The notes: generated from the sequence alone by a model not told the origin. A stretch of DNA of 64,000 nt from Pedobacter sp. R20-19 (GCF_000708265.2 NZ_JCKI01000009.1:124001-188000), one strand, 5' to 3'. Shown: positions 36,897 through 46,348, counted from the stretch's first letter. Numbers and translations: made by a program.

Positions 36897-39218
36897 TTAG
36901 AATTTCATAGCAACAGAACCAATAATTTGTCTCAGCATTTGTGGTTGTGCATCACTGTTCCAATACTTTTGGTTGGATAGGTTATTCATTTTAACGGAAG
37001 CAGTCCAGGTTGGTTGGTGATAACTAACAGTTGCATTCAACACTGTATAAGAAGGTATGGTAATGGTATTTGCAGCATCCCAGTATACATCGCTTACATA
37101 ATTGCCTCCAAAGCCACCACCAAAATTTTTCAATAATCCGCTAACACATTGGTAATTCATCCAAAGGTTAAAAACTTCACCGGGTGCACCGGCAACTTTT
37201 TTTCCGATCAGTGAGGACTCACCTGATATAAATTTGTTGCTGTTTCTGGCATATCCGGATAGGATGTAAAAATGGTCAAAAGGCTCTGCATTCAGCTCTG
37301 CTTCAAACCCTTTGCTTTTTTGTGTACCACCTTGCAGGCTGAAGTTATTGATGTCGGTATAAGTAGCATGATTAACTTTGATGTCGTAAAAGCTTAAAGT
37401 AAAACCTAAATGTTTATTTAACAGATCTGTTTTTACTCCACCTTCCCATTGATTGGCTTGCTTTGGTTTTAGTCTGAGCGTACTTCCATCAGGCTGGGTA
37501 ACCGGGCCCTGATTTAAAAAACCATTCATGTAATTTCCAAAAACAGAAACTTTCTGATCTACAATTTGATAAATCATTCCGAATTTAGGAGATAAGGCCG
37601 TTTGCTGGTAATCATCTTTTACTGGCTGGTTATATTCAATACTGGCTTTATTTACAAACTGATCTAATCGTAAACTTGCCATCACGAGAAGGCGCTCGGT
37701 TAGATTAATAACATCAGAAGCATAAAGACTATAATTAGTTTGCGTGTTCTGATAGTAGCCTGGCTTAGTCGCTGCCATCAGCGCATTGGCACGCTGGGCA
37801 AATAATGGCGAGAAATTTTTATTTACATTAATGGTATCATAGTTAAAATAAGCATAGTTTAACCGGGTGATGGTACTGGTAAAATCTGCACCAATCACTG
37901 CCCGGTTACGCATTTTACCTATTTTAAAATCGCCATTAAAATTCTGTTGAAATTGAATGAAAGATAGTGTACGGGCACTATACATGCCGATATTCCTGGT
38001 CATGGTAGAATCTGTGAGCCATCTCGGATAAAGCTGATTGGCATAATCTACATAACCATTACTAAAATTTAAATTGGTAGATGAAACCCATTGATCAGAC
38101 AATTTGTAAGTTGCCTTGGTAAAGAAATTTGAAATGGTTGTTTTAGAATCCACATCATCACCCCCTATGTATTTCTTGTAATCAATTGGAATATCTTTGA
38201 AATTTTTAAAGGTGGTATTAGGTCCAAATGATGGATAGGGTTGCTGTGTTCTGGTTACTGCTGCAAATTCAGCATCAACCAGGAAAGTAAGCCGGTCGTT
38301 AATTTTATAAAGAAAACTTGGTGCGGCACTTATGCTTTTATAACGTCCAATATCCTGAAAGCTATCTTCTGCATGATAAGCTGCATTCAGCCTGAATAAG
38401 GAAGTTTTTGATGCATTTAATGGAGTGTTAACGTCGGCAGTAATTCGCATCAGGCCATTGCTGCCTGTAAAAACGGCTACCTCAGTTGCTGTAACAGGAT
38501 TTGGAGTTTTGGTAATTTTATTAATTAAACCACCAAATGATATGGCACTAGAACCGAACAGTGTTCCGGCCGGCCCTTTTATAACTTCAATCCGCTCAAT
38601 ATTAATAGGATCAGATTCTGCCCGATATTGAGTAACCATGCCATTTCGGATGGCATTTCTAGTGTCGAATCCTCTTATCCAGGCACTTACTGTACCAATA
38701 GGGGTGTAATAAGCGACCACTCCGGCTGCATTATTAATTACATCCTTACTATTAAGAGACAATTGATTTTTAATAAGTTCTTTTGGAATAACAGTATAAA
38801 CTTGTGGATTTTCCAGGTTTTTCAATGGAATTCTGGCTACCTGATCACTTTCCTTATCAATATATTTGTGCGCCCTCAGTGCATTCACCGCTACTTCTTC
38901 CAGTTCCTTTGTGGTTTCACTGATTACAAAATCCACATTTACGTTTTCGCCATATTTTATCTCAACATTTTTAGACTGACTTTGGATGCCTATAGCAGAA
39001 AGTTGAATCATTTGATTTCCTAAAGGGAGATTTTTGATTTTATAATAACCACTTGCATCTGTCAAAGTCCCGAGTGACTTTCCTAAAACAGTTACGGTAA
39101 TACCGGTGGCAGCATGCCCATCCGTAGTGGTGATTTTTCCTGTAATGGTTGCTGGCTTTTGTGCCTTAACCATCAGTACTGAGATCAACATTAAAAAAAG
39201 TACGAGTTTGGTTTTCAT
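36897..39218 (-). CDS. TonB-dependent siderophore receptor (first gene of NIS operon)
   Basis: This 773-residue outer-membrane receptor has a signal peptide (SVLMVKAQ). A carboxypeptidase-like N-terminal domain (about residues 22-110) is followed by a FhuA/FoxA-like plug: VYTVIPKELIKNQLSLNSKD, GFDTRNAIRNGMVTQYRAES, IERIEVIKGPAGTLFGSSAI. The 22-strand barrel ends in the C-terminal phenylalanine VAMKF. There is no STN domain and no SusD. It starts an operon with the ATP-grasp gene (32 bp gap), the NIS synthetase and the exporter. Import of the ferric form of the siderophore made by these genes is the natural role. A 17-bp inverted repeat lies 30 bp upstream. Confidence 0.95.
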   Translation of the reverse strand: MKTKLVLFLMLISVLMVKAQKPATITGKITTTDGHAATGITVTVLGKSLGTLTDASGYYKIKNLPLGNQMIQLSAIGIQSQSKNVEIKYGENVNVDFVISETTKELEEVAVNALRAHKYIDKESDQVARIPLKNLENPQVYTVIPKELIKNQLSLNSKDVINNAAGVVAYYTPIGTVSAWIRGFDTRNAIRNGMVTQYRAESDPINIERIEVIKGPAGTLFGSSAISFGGLINKITKTPNPVTATEVAVFTGSNGLMRITADVNTPLNASKTSLFRLNAAYHAEDSFQDIGRYKSISAAPSFLYKINDRLTFLVDAEFAAVTRTQQPYPSFGPNTTFKNFKDIPIDYKKYIGGDDVDSKTTISNFFTKATYKLSDQWVSSTNLNFSNGYVDYANQLYPRWLTDSTMTRNIGMYSARTLSFIQFQQNFNGDFKIGKMRNRAVIGADFTSTITRLNYAYFNYDTINVNKNFSPLFAQRANALMAATKPGYYQNTQTNYSLYASDVINLTERLLVMASLRLDQFVNKASIEYNQPVKDDYQQTALSPKFGMIYQIVDQKVSVFGNYMNGFLNQGPVTQPDGSTLRLKPKQANQWEGGVKTDLLNKHLGFTLSFYDIKVNHATYTDINNFSLQGGTQKSKGFEAELNAEPFDHFYILSGYARNSNKFISGESSLIGKKVAGAPGEVFNLWMNYQCVSGLLKNFGGGFGGNYVSDVYWDAANTITIPSYTVLNATVSYHQPTWTASVKMNNLSNQKYWNSDAQPQMLRQIIGSVAMKF

Positions 39219-39247
39219 ATCAATTTAAGCTTAAATAAACACTATAG

Positions 39248-39264
39248 TTATTTAGACTGAATAA
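39248..39264. promoter_or_regulatory. Candidate iron-responsive operator upstream of NIS operon
   Basis: TTATTTAGACTGAATAA is an inverted repeat (TTATTTAG/CTGAATAA around a central A, one mismatch). It starts 30 bp upstream of the siderophore receptor start. A copy identical at 16 of 17 positions lies upstream of the other siderophore receptor (58756-58772). Its palindrome and target pattern suggest a Fur- or DtxR-type metal regulator; the protein is not identified. Confidence 0.6.
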
Positions 39265-39436
39265 AAATAGTAGCCAAAGTTGTGTAATATTTTTGATAGA
39301 TCAAAAATAATTTTTGCTGAATATTTACAGCCATACGTCGAGGATTCTATAAACAGGCACATTTCAGAAATCAAAAACATCGTTTTTAAAGTTTTTATTT
39401 TTAATCATTCTAAATAAATATTACTTTTACGGCGAG

Positions 39437-39991
39437 ATGTTCAAAATAATTGATAAGGGTATCGCTTTCGAAATGCCATTTGATGAGGAAACATTCAAGG
39501 CTGTATTTAAGTGCTTTTGGGAGCGGGTTTTCACCATTTGCCATCACTATACAGCGGATAGGGACGATGCGGCTGATCTGACACAAATGATCTTTCTTGA
39601 TCTATGGAAAAACCGGATGAATCTGGATACAGATAGTAACCTGGAACATTATTTAAGCAAAGCTGCACGCTATCAATCATTTGCTTATTTGCGTAATAAA
39701 AGCACCCGGCAAAAACACATTAAAATCCTCACACCCAAAAGCGAACAGCATGCAGATGCCAATCCTCATACCATTATGGAAACTGCAGATACGCAGGCAT
39801 GGCTAAATGAAGTAATTGCTCAGTTACCAGAACCATCCAAAACGGTTTTTATGCTTAATCGCTTTGAGCATTTAAGCTACCGTGAAATTGCAGCAAAACG
39901 TAATATTACCGAACACACTGTACAATACCATATCTCCAAATCACTTCACTTTATCAAAAAGAAACTTAGCAATATTGGCTATCAATGGTAA
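39437..39991 (+). CDS. ECF RNA polymerase sigma factor (FecI-like)
   Basis: A 184-residue sigma factor with region 2 (CFWERVFTICHHYTADRDDA, ADLTQMIFLDLWKNRMNL) and region 4 (LPEPSKTVFMLNRFEHLSYR, then EIAAKRNITEHTVQYHISKS). It is divergent from the NIS siderophore operon. It is followed by a FecR and an STN-bearing receptor, so it should control the receptor-DUF4374-PepSY operon by surface signalling. Confidence 0.93.
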   Translation: MFKIIDKGIAFEMPFDEETFKAVFKCFWERVFTICHHYTADRDDAADLTQMIFLDLWKNRMNLDTDSNLEHYLSKAARYQSFAYLRNKSTRQKHIKILTPKSEQHADANPHTIMETADTQAWLNEVIAQLPEPSKTVFMLNRFEHLSYREIAAKRNITEHTVQYHISKSLHFIKKKLSNIGYQW

Positions 39992-40086
39992 TTTAATATG
40001 CTGTTATTCAGTTTGTTGTGTTTGTTCTACAAAAAAAAATATTTTTTGACTAGCATATCCATTCAATGCCGCTATTATATAGTTGT

Positions 40087-41031
40087 ATGGAGTATATCGA
40101 CCCAAAATTATTAGAAAAGTATGCTGCCGGCCAATGTAGTGAAAGTGAAATTGTAATGGTAGAAAAATGGCTAAATGATCAACAGGATTTACCTTTGATC
40201 GAAGCATCAGCTTTCACGGCAGCGGAGCATCAAGAAACCGAAGCCTTTTTATGGTCGCGGATAGAATCAGGGCGGCGCATCAATAAAAATAAATTCATCA
40301 TATTTAATAGCGGATTTGGTGCCGCTATTGCGGCATGTATGGTAATGGCTATTGCAGCTATATTTTACCTGACTTACCGCTCAAAATCTAATTCCTCGAA
40401 TCTGATTACTTTGCAGGCAAAAAGTGCTCACATCGATACACTTATGTTAGCTGATGGTAGTCGGGTTATTCTGAATGCTGGCGCGAAACTGATCTATCCC
40501 AAAGAATTTATTGGAGCTTCAAGAGAAATACAATTGCTTGAAGGCGAAGCCTTTTTTGAAGTGCAGAAAAATCCTGCGAAGCCCTTTATCGTTCATACTG
40601 ATAGTACCGAAGTGAAAGTGTTGGGTACTAAATTCAATATTAATAAATCTAGAAGTAAAATCTCAGTGATTTTAAAGGAAGGGAAAGTCGCTTTCAAAAA
40701 AGGAAAAGATGCTGTTATTCTTTTGCCAGGCCAAAGAGCAGTATATAGCAATGCAAATGGTATTTCAACTCCTGATCAGGTTAATCTAAATCAATATTTA
40801 TCGTGGCGGGCTGGAACACTTTGGTTTGAAGACCGGCCAATGGATGAGGTACTGGATGCTTTGGAAAAAAGATATGACCTTAACTTTGTCGTAAAGCAAC
40901 CTCATATCAATAAATTATTGTTTACAGGAAAAATAAAGTCAGAAAACGCAGCCGAAGCTTTGAAACTCATTATGCTTAGTTCAAATCTTCGATTTAAGAG
41001 TAGTGGCGACCGAACCATAAATGTGTATTAG
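40087..41031 (+). CDS. FecR-family anti-sigma factor
   Basis: A 314-residue membrane anti-sigma factor starting at ATG 40087 (MEYIDPKLLEKYAAGQC; the frame is open to 40066). It has an N-terminal cytoplasmic segment and a membrane helix near residues 76-97 (GFGAAIAACMVMAIAAIFYL). The FecR domain has LADGSRVILNAGAKLIYPKE, LEGEAFFEVQKNPAKPFIV and VLGTKFNINKS. A DUF4974-like end follows (LSWRAGTLWFEDRPMDEVLD). It sits between its sigma factor and the STN receptor. Confidence 0.93.
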   Translation: MEYIDPKLLEKYAAGQCSESEIVMVEKWLNDQQDLPLIEASAFTAAEHQETEAFLWSRIESGRRINKNKFIIFNSGFGAAIAACMVMAIAAIFYLTYRSKSNSSNLITLQAKSAHIDTLMLADGSRVILNAGAKLIYPKEFIGASREIQLLEGEAFFEVQKNPAKPFIVHTDSTEVKVLGTKFNINKSRSKISVILKEGKVAFKKGKDAVILLPGQRAVYSNANGISTPDQVNLNQYLSWRAGTLWFEDRPMDEVLDALEKRYDLNFVVKQPHINKLLFTGKIKSENAAEALKLIMLSSNLRFKSSGDRTINVY

Positions 41032-41129
41032 CACAAACAGATTCATCCAATAGCTAGAAATCAGCTGCGATGATCATCAATGTAAAATTCAATTTCTATT
41101 CACAGATTTTATAAAATAAACATCCGGAT

Positions 41130-43757
41130 ATGGATAAAATTTGCCAGCATTTAAGGCAAGCCTACAATGCTATTTTCTTTTTCTTCTTATTAATATCTTT
41201 CGATGCTAATGCCCAAACACAGCAGATTTCCATCGCAAATAAACCGGCGGGCTTAAAAGAAATCTTCAGTCAGGTAGAAAAACAAACTGAGTTTACCTTT
41301 ATCTACACCCGGACTAAAGGAACCATTAACCAAACGATTAATCTGAGTAAATCCAACTATACCATAACTGAGCTTTTTCATGAATTGGAAATGCGGTCAG
41401 GGATCAGCATTAGAATGAGTGGGAATCATGTTATTGTGAAGGAACAAGCCAGCGGTATATTAAAAGGACTGGTAAAAAATGAGCGTGGAGAAGCTGTACC
41501 ATTTGCAACACTTGTTGTAGCAGGAAGGATGGTTCAAACGGATGAAAAGGGAAATTTTTTAGTTGTCACTTTGCCCGAAGGCCATCATATTTTAACGGTG
41601 TCATACATGGGATATGCAACACAGAATAAGGCATTTGAACTTAAAGCCAATCAAACTGCCTTTCAGGAAATTATATTATTGCCTGATAATAAAGCATTAA
41701 ATGAAGTCATCGTGAAAGGAAAAACAGAAGCCCAAAAATTTCAGGAGCGGGGATATCATGCCAACATGCTTGATGCCTCTAAGTTTAACAACTCCACCAG
41801 AGATTTAAATCAATTATTAAATGCCACCAGCGGCATCCGTATTAGGGAGCAGGGCGGATTGGGATCTAATTTTAATTTTTCCCTAAATGGGCTTTCCGGC
41901 AAGGCTGTACGTTTCTTTATCGATGGTATTCCGATGGAAAACTACGGTGTGGGAATGGCTTTTAATAATATTCCTGTTAACCTGGCCAGTAAGCTTGAAG
42001 TGTATAAGGGCGTGGTGCCTGTTGAGTTAGGTGCAGATGCTTTGGGCGGCGCCGTTAATATGGTTACTGGAAAAGGGACAGGTAATTATATCGATGCGAG
42101 TTACAGTGTTGGGTCTTTTAATACGCATCGTGGTGCCTTAAGCAGTCAATATAGAAATGATTCCACAGGCTTTATCATGAAGTTATCTGGCTTTTATAAT
42201 TATTCGGATAATAATTATATGATGTATAGCAATCCGAAGTACGATGCCAGTATTTTATTGCCCGATGGTGCTGGTGGCTTTGAAGAAAGAAATGTGAAAA
42301 GGTTTCACGATCGTTATCGCTCGGCTATGGTACAGGGAGAATTGGGATATGTTAATAAAAGCTGGGCAGATGTATTTATGGTGGGTTTCCTCTATAATAA
42401 CCATTATAAGCAGTATCAAACAGGAGCTACACAAGATGTGGTTTATGGGAAGATTGACAGAAGAGGAGATTACATGATGCCATCGCTTCGGTACAAAAAG
42501 AGCAACCTGTTGCTGAATGGACTTGATGCTTCGGCTTTTTTAAGCTACGGAATTGATAACTATGCTGTTACAGATACTTCTAAAAGTACTTTTTGGTGGG
42601 ATGGAAGCCCGTCTAGTATCAACAACAATCATGGTGAATTTGCCGCAAACATTCCTACAACCATTACACATTTCAGAAATGCATTTTTATTAAGCAGGCT
42701 CAACCTGGCTTATCAGGTAAATGATCTTAACAGCATTACTTTAAATTACAATTTTAGTAATGCCAATCGCAAAAGCAATGAAGAACTTAGTGCTAAATCC
42801 TATGCAGAGGCCGGACAATCAAAGTCTGTTTTAGGAATGGCCTGGAAAAATGTAGCCTTTAACGGCAGGCTAAATACTACGGCATTTGCCAAGTTATTTC
42901 ATTTTAACCTGAGTATTGCGGAAACAATTGATGCCAGGAATCCAATGGCAGCACAGCATAAAAATTACAACGATTTTGGGTATGGTTTGGCCAGCAGGTA
43001 TGCGCTAAGTGAACATATTGGCATCCGGGCATCGTATGAACATGCTTATCGGCTGCCCGAGCAGGTAGAAGTTTTGGGTGATGGGGTGAATATTATCGCC
43101 AATCTAAACATCCGCCCAGAAAGTAGTCATAATCTTAATCTGGGTTTGGATGTTTCGGCCACACACGAGCAACATTATTACCGGTTTGATCTCTCTGCTT
43201 TTTACCGGAATGCCACAGATTTTATTTATTCTATTCCATCCGGAAGCTTCAGTTCTCAATACCTAAATGAAGGAAAAGTAAGGATTTTAGGAGGTGAGGC
43301 TGAAGCACAATATAAATTCAGTGATTTGATAGAGTTAACACTCAATGCAAGTTATCAGCGATCTGAACAAACCCAGGAATACATTTATGGTACACAAACC
43401 AGGTATGCAACCTATGGCAATATGATTCCCAATCAGCCCTGGTTATTTGGTAATTTATATTTCTCTCTTGGTAAAAACGACTGGCTGGGTAAAGATACAC
43501 GGATACAATTCGATTGGTCTACCCAATATCTGCATAGCTTCTTTTTAACCTGGGAGGCATGGGGAAGTGCGCAATCCAGAAATGTGATTCCTTCTCAATT
43601 GCTCCATAATGCTGGTATTACCTATTCTTTAAAACAAAAGAAGTATAACATTTCCTTTGAATCCAGAAATCTGGGCGATGTGCTGGCTTATGATAACTTC
43701 AGACAACAAAAACCAGGTAGATCGTTCAACCTTAAGTTTCGCTATTTCATTCATTAA
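41130..43757 (+). CDS. TonB-dependent receptor with STN signalling domain (iron type)
   Basis: An 875-residue outer-membrane receptor with a signal peptide (LISFDANAQ). An STN domain (about residues 32-110, KPAGLKEIFSQVEKQTEFTF) can signal to the FecR encoded upstream. A carboxypeptidase-like domain (about 115-195) precedes the plug, which has RDLNQLLNATSGIRIREQGG, FFIDGIPMENYGVG and LEVYKGVVPVELGADALGGA. The barrel ends NLKFRYFIH. It has no SusD partner; a DUF4374 lipoprotein and a PepSY protein follow instead, a set seen with iron-chelate uptake in Bacteroidota. A ferric siderophore, its own or foreign, is the likely ligand. Confidence 0.93.
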   Translation: MDKICQHLRQAYNAIFFFFLLISFDANAQTQQISIANKPAGLKEIFSQVEKQTEFTFIYTRTKGTINQTINLSKSNYTITELFHELEMRSGISIRMSGNHVIVKEQASGILKGLVKNERGEAVPFATLVVAGRMVQTDEKGNFLVVTLPEGHHILTVSYMGYATQNKAFELKANQTAFQEIILLPDNKALNEVIVKGKTEAQKFQERGYHANMLDASKFNNSTRDLNQLLNATSGIRIREQGGLGSNFNFSLNGLSGKAVRFFIDGIPMENYGVGMAFNNIPVNLASKLEVYKGVVPVELGADALGGAVNMVTGKGTGNYIDASYSVGSFNTHRGALSSQYRNDSTGFIMKLSGFYNYSDNNYMMYSNPKYDASILLPDGAGGFEERNVKRFHDRYRSAMVQGELGYVNKSWADVFMVGFLYNNHYKQYQTGATQDVVYGKIDRRGDYMMPSLRYKKSNLLLNGLDASAFLSYGIDNYAVTDTSKSTFWWDGSPSSINNNHGEFAANIPTTITHFRNAFLLSRLNLAYQVNDLNSITLNYNFSNANRKSNEELSAKSYAEAGQSKSVLGMAWKNVAFNGRLNTTAFAKLFHFNLSIAETIDARNPMAAQHKNYNDFGYGLASRYALSEHIGIRASYEHAYRLPEQVEVLGDGVNIIANLNIRPESSHNLNLGLDVSATHEQHYYRFDLSAFYRNATDFIYSIPSGSFSSQYLNEGKVRILGGEAEAQYKFSDLIELTLNASYQRSEQTQEYIYGTQTRYATYGNMIPNQPWLFGNLYFSLGKNDWLGKDTRIQFDWSTQYLHSFFLTWEAWGSAQSRNVIPSQLLHNAGITYSLKQKKYNISFESRNLGDVLAYDNFRQQKPGRSFNLKFRYFIH

Positions 43758-43786
43758 TCAATTATTTACTATTCAATTCAATATTC

Positions 43787-45034
43787 ATGAAAACTAAAAC
43801 AATCAAGTCTTCTTTAATCATGCTCTCTATTCTTTTTTTGGGGCTGACTTTTCAGTCTTGTAAAAAAAGTACCTCGCCAGATGAGCCAGAAATTATTACC
43901 GAAAGCACTTTTGGTATTGGCGGTTTCCTTTTAAATCCATCCAGCACTTACGTATTACAAAATGGCTCACTGAGTACCGGAGAAGCTTCATTTATCGGTA
44001 ACGGCGCAAATGTAACCAGTGTGGAGCCGGGTTTCCTCGCCTTCATTGCCAAAAACGGAAATTATTATTCTTATAAATCCAGTCAGAATACTTTAACCAA
44101 ATTCAGCTATGTGAACCAAACCATGCAAAATGTAAAATCGATTCCATTTGTATTAGCAAACGGGTATCGTTATGGCCATTATTGGGTAGATGATAATACG
44201 CTATTAATTTATTCACTTGGAGGTGATTATAAAATTCTTAATGTAGAAAGCATGTCTGTTACAAAAGAAGGAAACTTCAATTTGCCAGCTAAAGCAGGAT
44301 TAACCTTTGCAATGGTAGGTTTCGTTCATGTAAAGGATAATAAAATTCATGTAGGCTATTATTATGGAGATGATAATTACCCTGCCGCAGTAAAAGCGGG
44401 TAAAACAAACTGGGCAACGGGTACGGCATATTTTGCTGTTTACGATTATCCCTCAGTAAGTAACCCTGTTTACAGTGAAGATACGCGTTCTACCGTTCCT
44501 GGAAATGACCGTAATGGTGTTTTAAAGACTTTTGTTTATAACGATGATCTTTACATTTTAACAGCTCCATTTGAAATGGTTGGGCAAAACTGGGATAGGC
44601 CACATGGTATTTATAGAATCAAGAAAGGAACATCGGTTGTGGATCCGACTTACTTTTTAAACCTTTCCGCTCAATTAAATGGTGACCCTATTTTAGGTGG
44701 TGGTTATGCTGGTAATGGGAAATTGCTGGTTCGTAGAATTCGCATGGATCTGGCTCCAACCTGGAATTCTTATGGATTTGCCAATACACAAGAGTTTCAT
44801 ATTGTGGATATGGCAACAGGATCAATCACCAAATTGAATGTGCCTTTAGCTAAAAGCCAACCCACTGCTCCAAATATTCTTGCTGATAATGGTAAGATTT
44901 ACTTTCCGGTAAATACTAAGGATATAGATGGTAACTTTTATCTCTACAATTATGATAGTGCAACAGGGGCTGTTAACAAAGGAATAAAGATTAATGATAT
45001 AGATGGTGTAAACGGTCTTTACAAAATAAAGTAA
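43787..45034 (+). CDS. DUF4374-type lipoprotein of an iron-uptake operon
   Basis: A 415-residue exported protein with a lipoprotein signal (cysteine about residue 25, GLTFQSCKKS). The body is beta-rich, with repeated blade-like segments (STYVLQNGSLSTGEASFIGN, HYWVDDNTLLIYSLGGDYKI, GNGKLLVRRIRMD) suggesting a beta-propeller. From memory it matches the DUF4374 family found beside TonB receptors and PepSY proteins. No reaction is known. It may bind the ligand or receptor at the outer membrane. It is 29 bp after the receptor gene and 46 bp before the PepSY gene. Confidence 0.8.
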   Translation: MKTKTIKSSLIMLSILFLGLTFQSCKKSTSPDEPEIITESTFGIGGFLLNPSSTYVLQNGSLSTGEASFIGNGANVTSVEPGFLAFIAKNGNYYSYKSSQNTLTKFSYVNQTMQNVKSIPFVLANGYRYGHYWVDDNTLLIYSLGGDYKILNVESMSVTKEGNFNLPAKAGLTFAMVGFVHVKDNKIHVGYYYGDDNYPAAVKAGKTNWATGTAYFAVYDYPSVSNPVYSEDTRSTVPGNDRNGVLKTFVYNDDLYILTAPFEMVGQNWDRPHGIYRIKKGTSVVDPTYFLNLSAQLNGDPILGGGYAGNGKLLVRRIRMDLAPTWNSYGFANTQEFHIVDMATGSITKLNVPLAKSQPTAPNILADNGKIYFPVNTKDIDGNFYLYNYDSATGAVNKGIKINDIDGVNGLYKIK

Positions 45035-45080
45035 ACGCTCATCTCATTGCCAGGGAGCGTAATCAGCTCCCTTTTATTTC

Positions 45081-46235
45081 ATGTCGAAAAAAAATAAATC
45101 ACTTTTTAGAAGAATCAGTAACTGGTTACACCTCTGGTTAGGTCTGTTTTCAGGAATAGTTGTTTTTGTGGTTTGTTTAACCGCTGCAATTTGGGTTTTT
45201 AGAGATGAAATGACAGATGCATTTACGCCCGGTCAGAACATCCTTGAGCGGCAAATGGAATTTCTGAAACCATCAAAACTAACGGAAGCCGGAAGAGTAT
45301 ATATTGATAGCATACAGCAAAATCATTCAGCTGTAATCTATAAACTCGAATACCGCACAAGAGATAAAAGCAGCGTTATCGGTTACTTTAGCGAAAAAGA
45401 TGGTGCATATCAGGAGCTTTTCATTAATCCATATTCGGCAAGCATACTATATCACCGGACGACTGAAACGGGAATTGCCAGCTTTAATAACTTCTTAAGA
45501 TCAGGGCACCGTTTTTTTTGGCTTCCGAGGCCTTTTGGCAGCTATTTCGTTGGCAGTTGCTGCATTATATTTCTGATTACATTAATCACCGGCCTGATCT
45601 GGTGGTACCCATCTAAATGGAATAAATCTACCTTTAATAAAAGTTTTAAAATTAAATGGAATGCCAAATGGAAGCGCCTGAATATTGATTTGCATAATGC
45701 GCTGGGTTTTTATAGCCTTATTTTTATCATCATATTAACGGTAACCGGTATCGTATTTACTTTTAAGTGGTTCGATCATGGCTATCACTGGTTGATTACA
45801 GGTGGCAACCCAAAAGTAGAATACCCAAAAAAGAGCGTTTCTGATACAACGGTTGTTCAATCAAAATATCTGCACCCGGAAGATGAAATTTGGAAGCACT
45901 TCAAAAGCGAAGGTAGAATAAGGATGATGTATCCGCAGGATCGGCAAGATGTTTTTATGATTTATATTCATCCAACAACTGGTCATAATGATTTAACTAA
46001 ATGGTATGCATTCGACCAAAAAACACTGCAGAAAGTAGGAGAGATGGATTCGTCAAAATTGTCGTTTGGAACTAAGGTTTACAAGGCCAATTTTGATATC
46101 CATGTTGGCACTATCGGTGGGATGACCACTAAAATCATTGCAGCGTTGGCATCTTTGGTGGGTGCATCGTTGCCCATAACAGGTTTTATCATCTGGTATA
46201 ATCGCAAATGGGGCAAGAAAACTAAAAAGCTTTAA
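45081..46235 (+). CDS. PepSY-associated membrane protein, candidate ferric-siderophore reductase
   Basis: A 384-residue inner-membrane protein with four predicted helices: WLHLWLGLFSGIVVFVVCLT, FGSYFVGSCCIIFLITLITG, IDLHNALGFYSLIFIIILTV and GGMTTKIIAALASLVGASLP. Conserved histidines lie at helix ends (NWLHLW, NIDLHNALGF, NFDIHVGTIG), fitting haem or metal coordination. Related PepSY proteins act as periplasmic-side reductases that release iron from ferric siderophores. It is the last gene of the sigma-regulated operon. The window has no siderophore ABC importer, which supports reduction outside the cytoplasm, by inference only. Confidence 0.88.
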   Translation: MSKKNKSLFRRISNWLHLWLGLFSGIVVFVVCLTAAIWVFRDEMTDAFTPGQNILERQMEFLKPSKLTEAGRVYIDSIQQNHSAVIYKLEYRTRDKSSVIGYFSEKDGAYQELFINPYSASILYHRTTETGIASFNNFLRSGHRFFWLPRPFGSYFVGSCCIIFLITLITGLIWWYPSKWNKSTFNKSFKIKWNAKWKRLNIDLHNALGFYSLIFIIILTVTGIVFTFKWFDHGYHWLITGGNPKVEYPKKSVSDTTVVQSKYLHPEDEIWKHFKSEGRIRMMYPQDRQDVFMIYIHPTTGHNDLTKWYAFDQKTLQKVGEMDSSKLSFGTKVYKANFDIHVGTIGGMTTKIIAALASLVGASLPITGFIIWYNRKWGKKTKKL

Positions 46236-46317
46236 TTCACAAAATTAAACTTATACATAGAAAATAAAATTCTTTAATTATGAGTATGTGTGCATTTTAC
46301 GTTCATTATTAAAGAAA

Positions 46318-46348
46318 AAGGGGAATCATCCAATGGACGATTCCCCTT
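46318..46348 (-). terminator. Terminator-like hairpin between convergent operons
   Basis: AAGGGGAATC (46318-46327) pairs with GATTCCCCTT (46339-46348), and three more inner base pairs follow one mismatch. Read on the minus strand it is followed by TTTTTCTTT, the form of an intrinsic terminator. It would stop transcription coming from the aldo/keto reductase gene. Confidence 0.6.

Noticed and set aside
38628..39023. 131-codon plus-strand frame
   Set aside because: It is antisense to the plug region of the siderophore receptor, whose own frame carries clear motifs.
32839..39218. Aerobactin-type cluster
   Set aside because: There is only one IucA/IucC protein and no lysine monooxygenase (IucD) or acetyltransferase (IucB), so aerobactin cannot be called.
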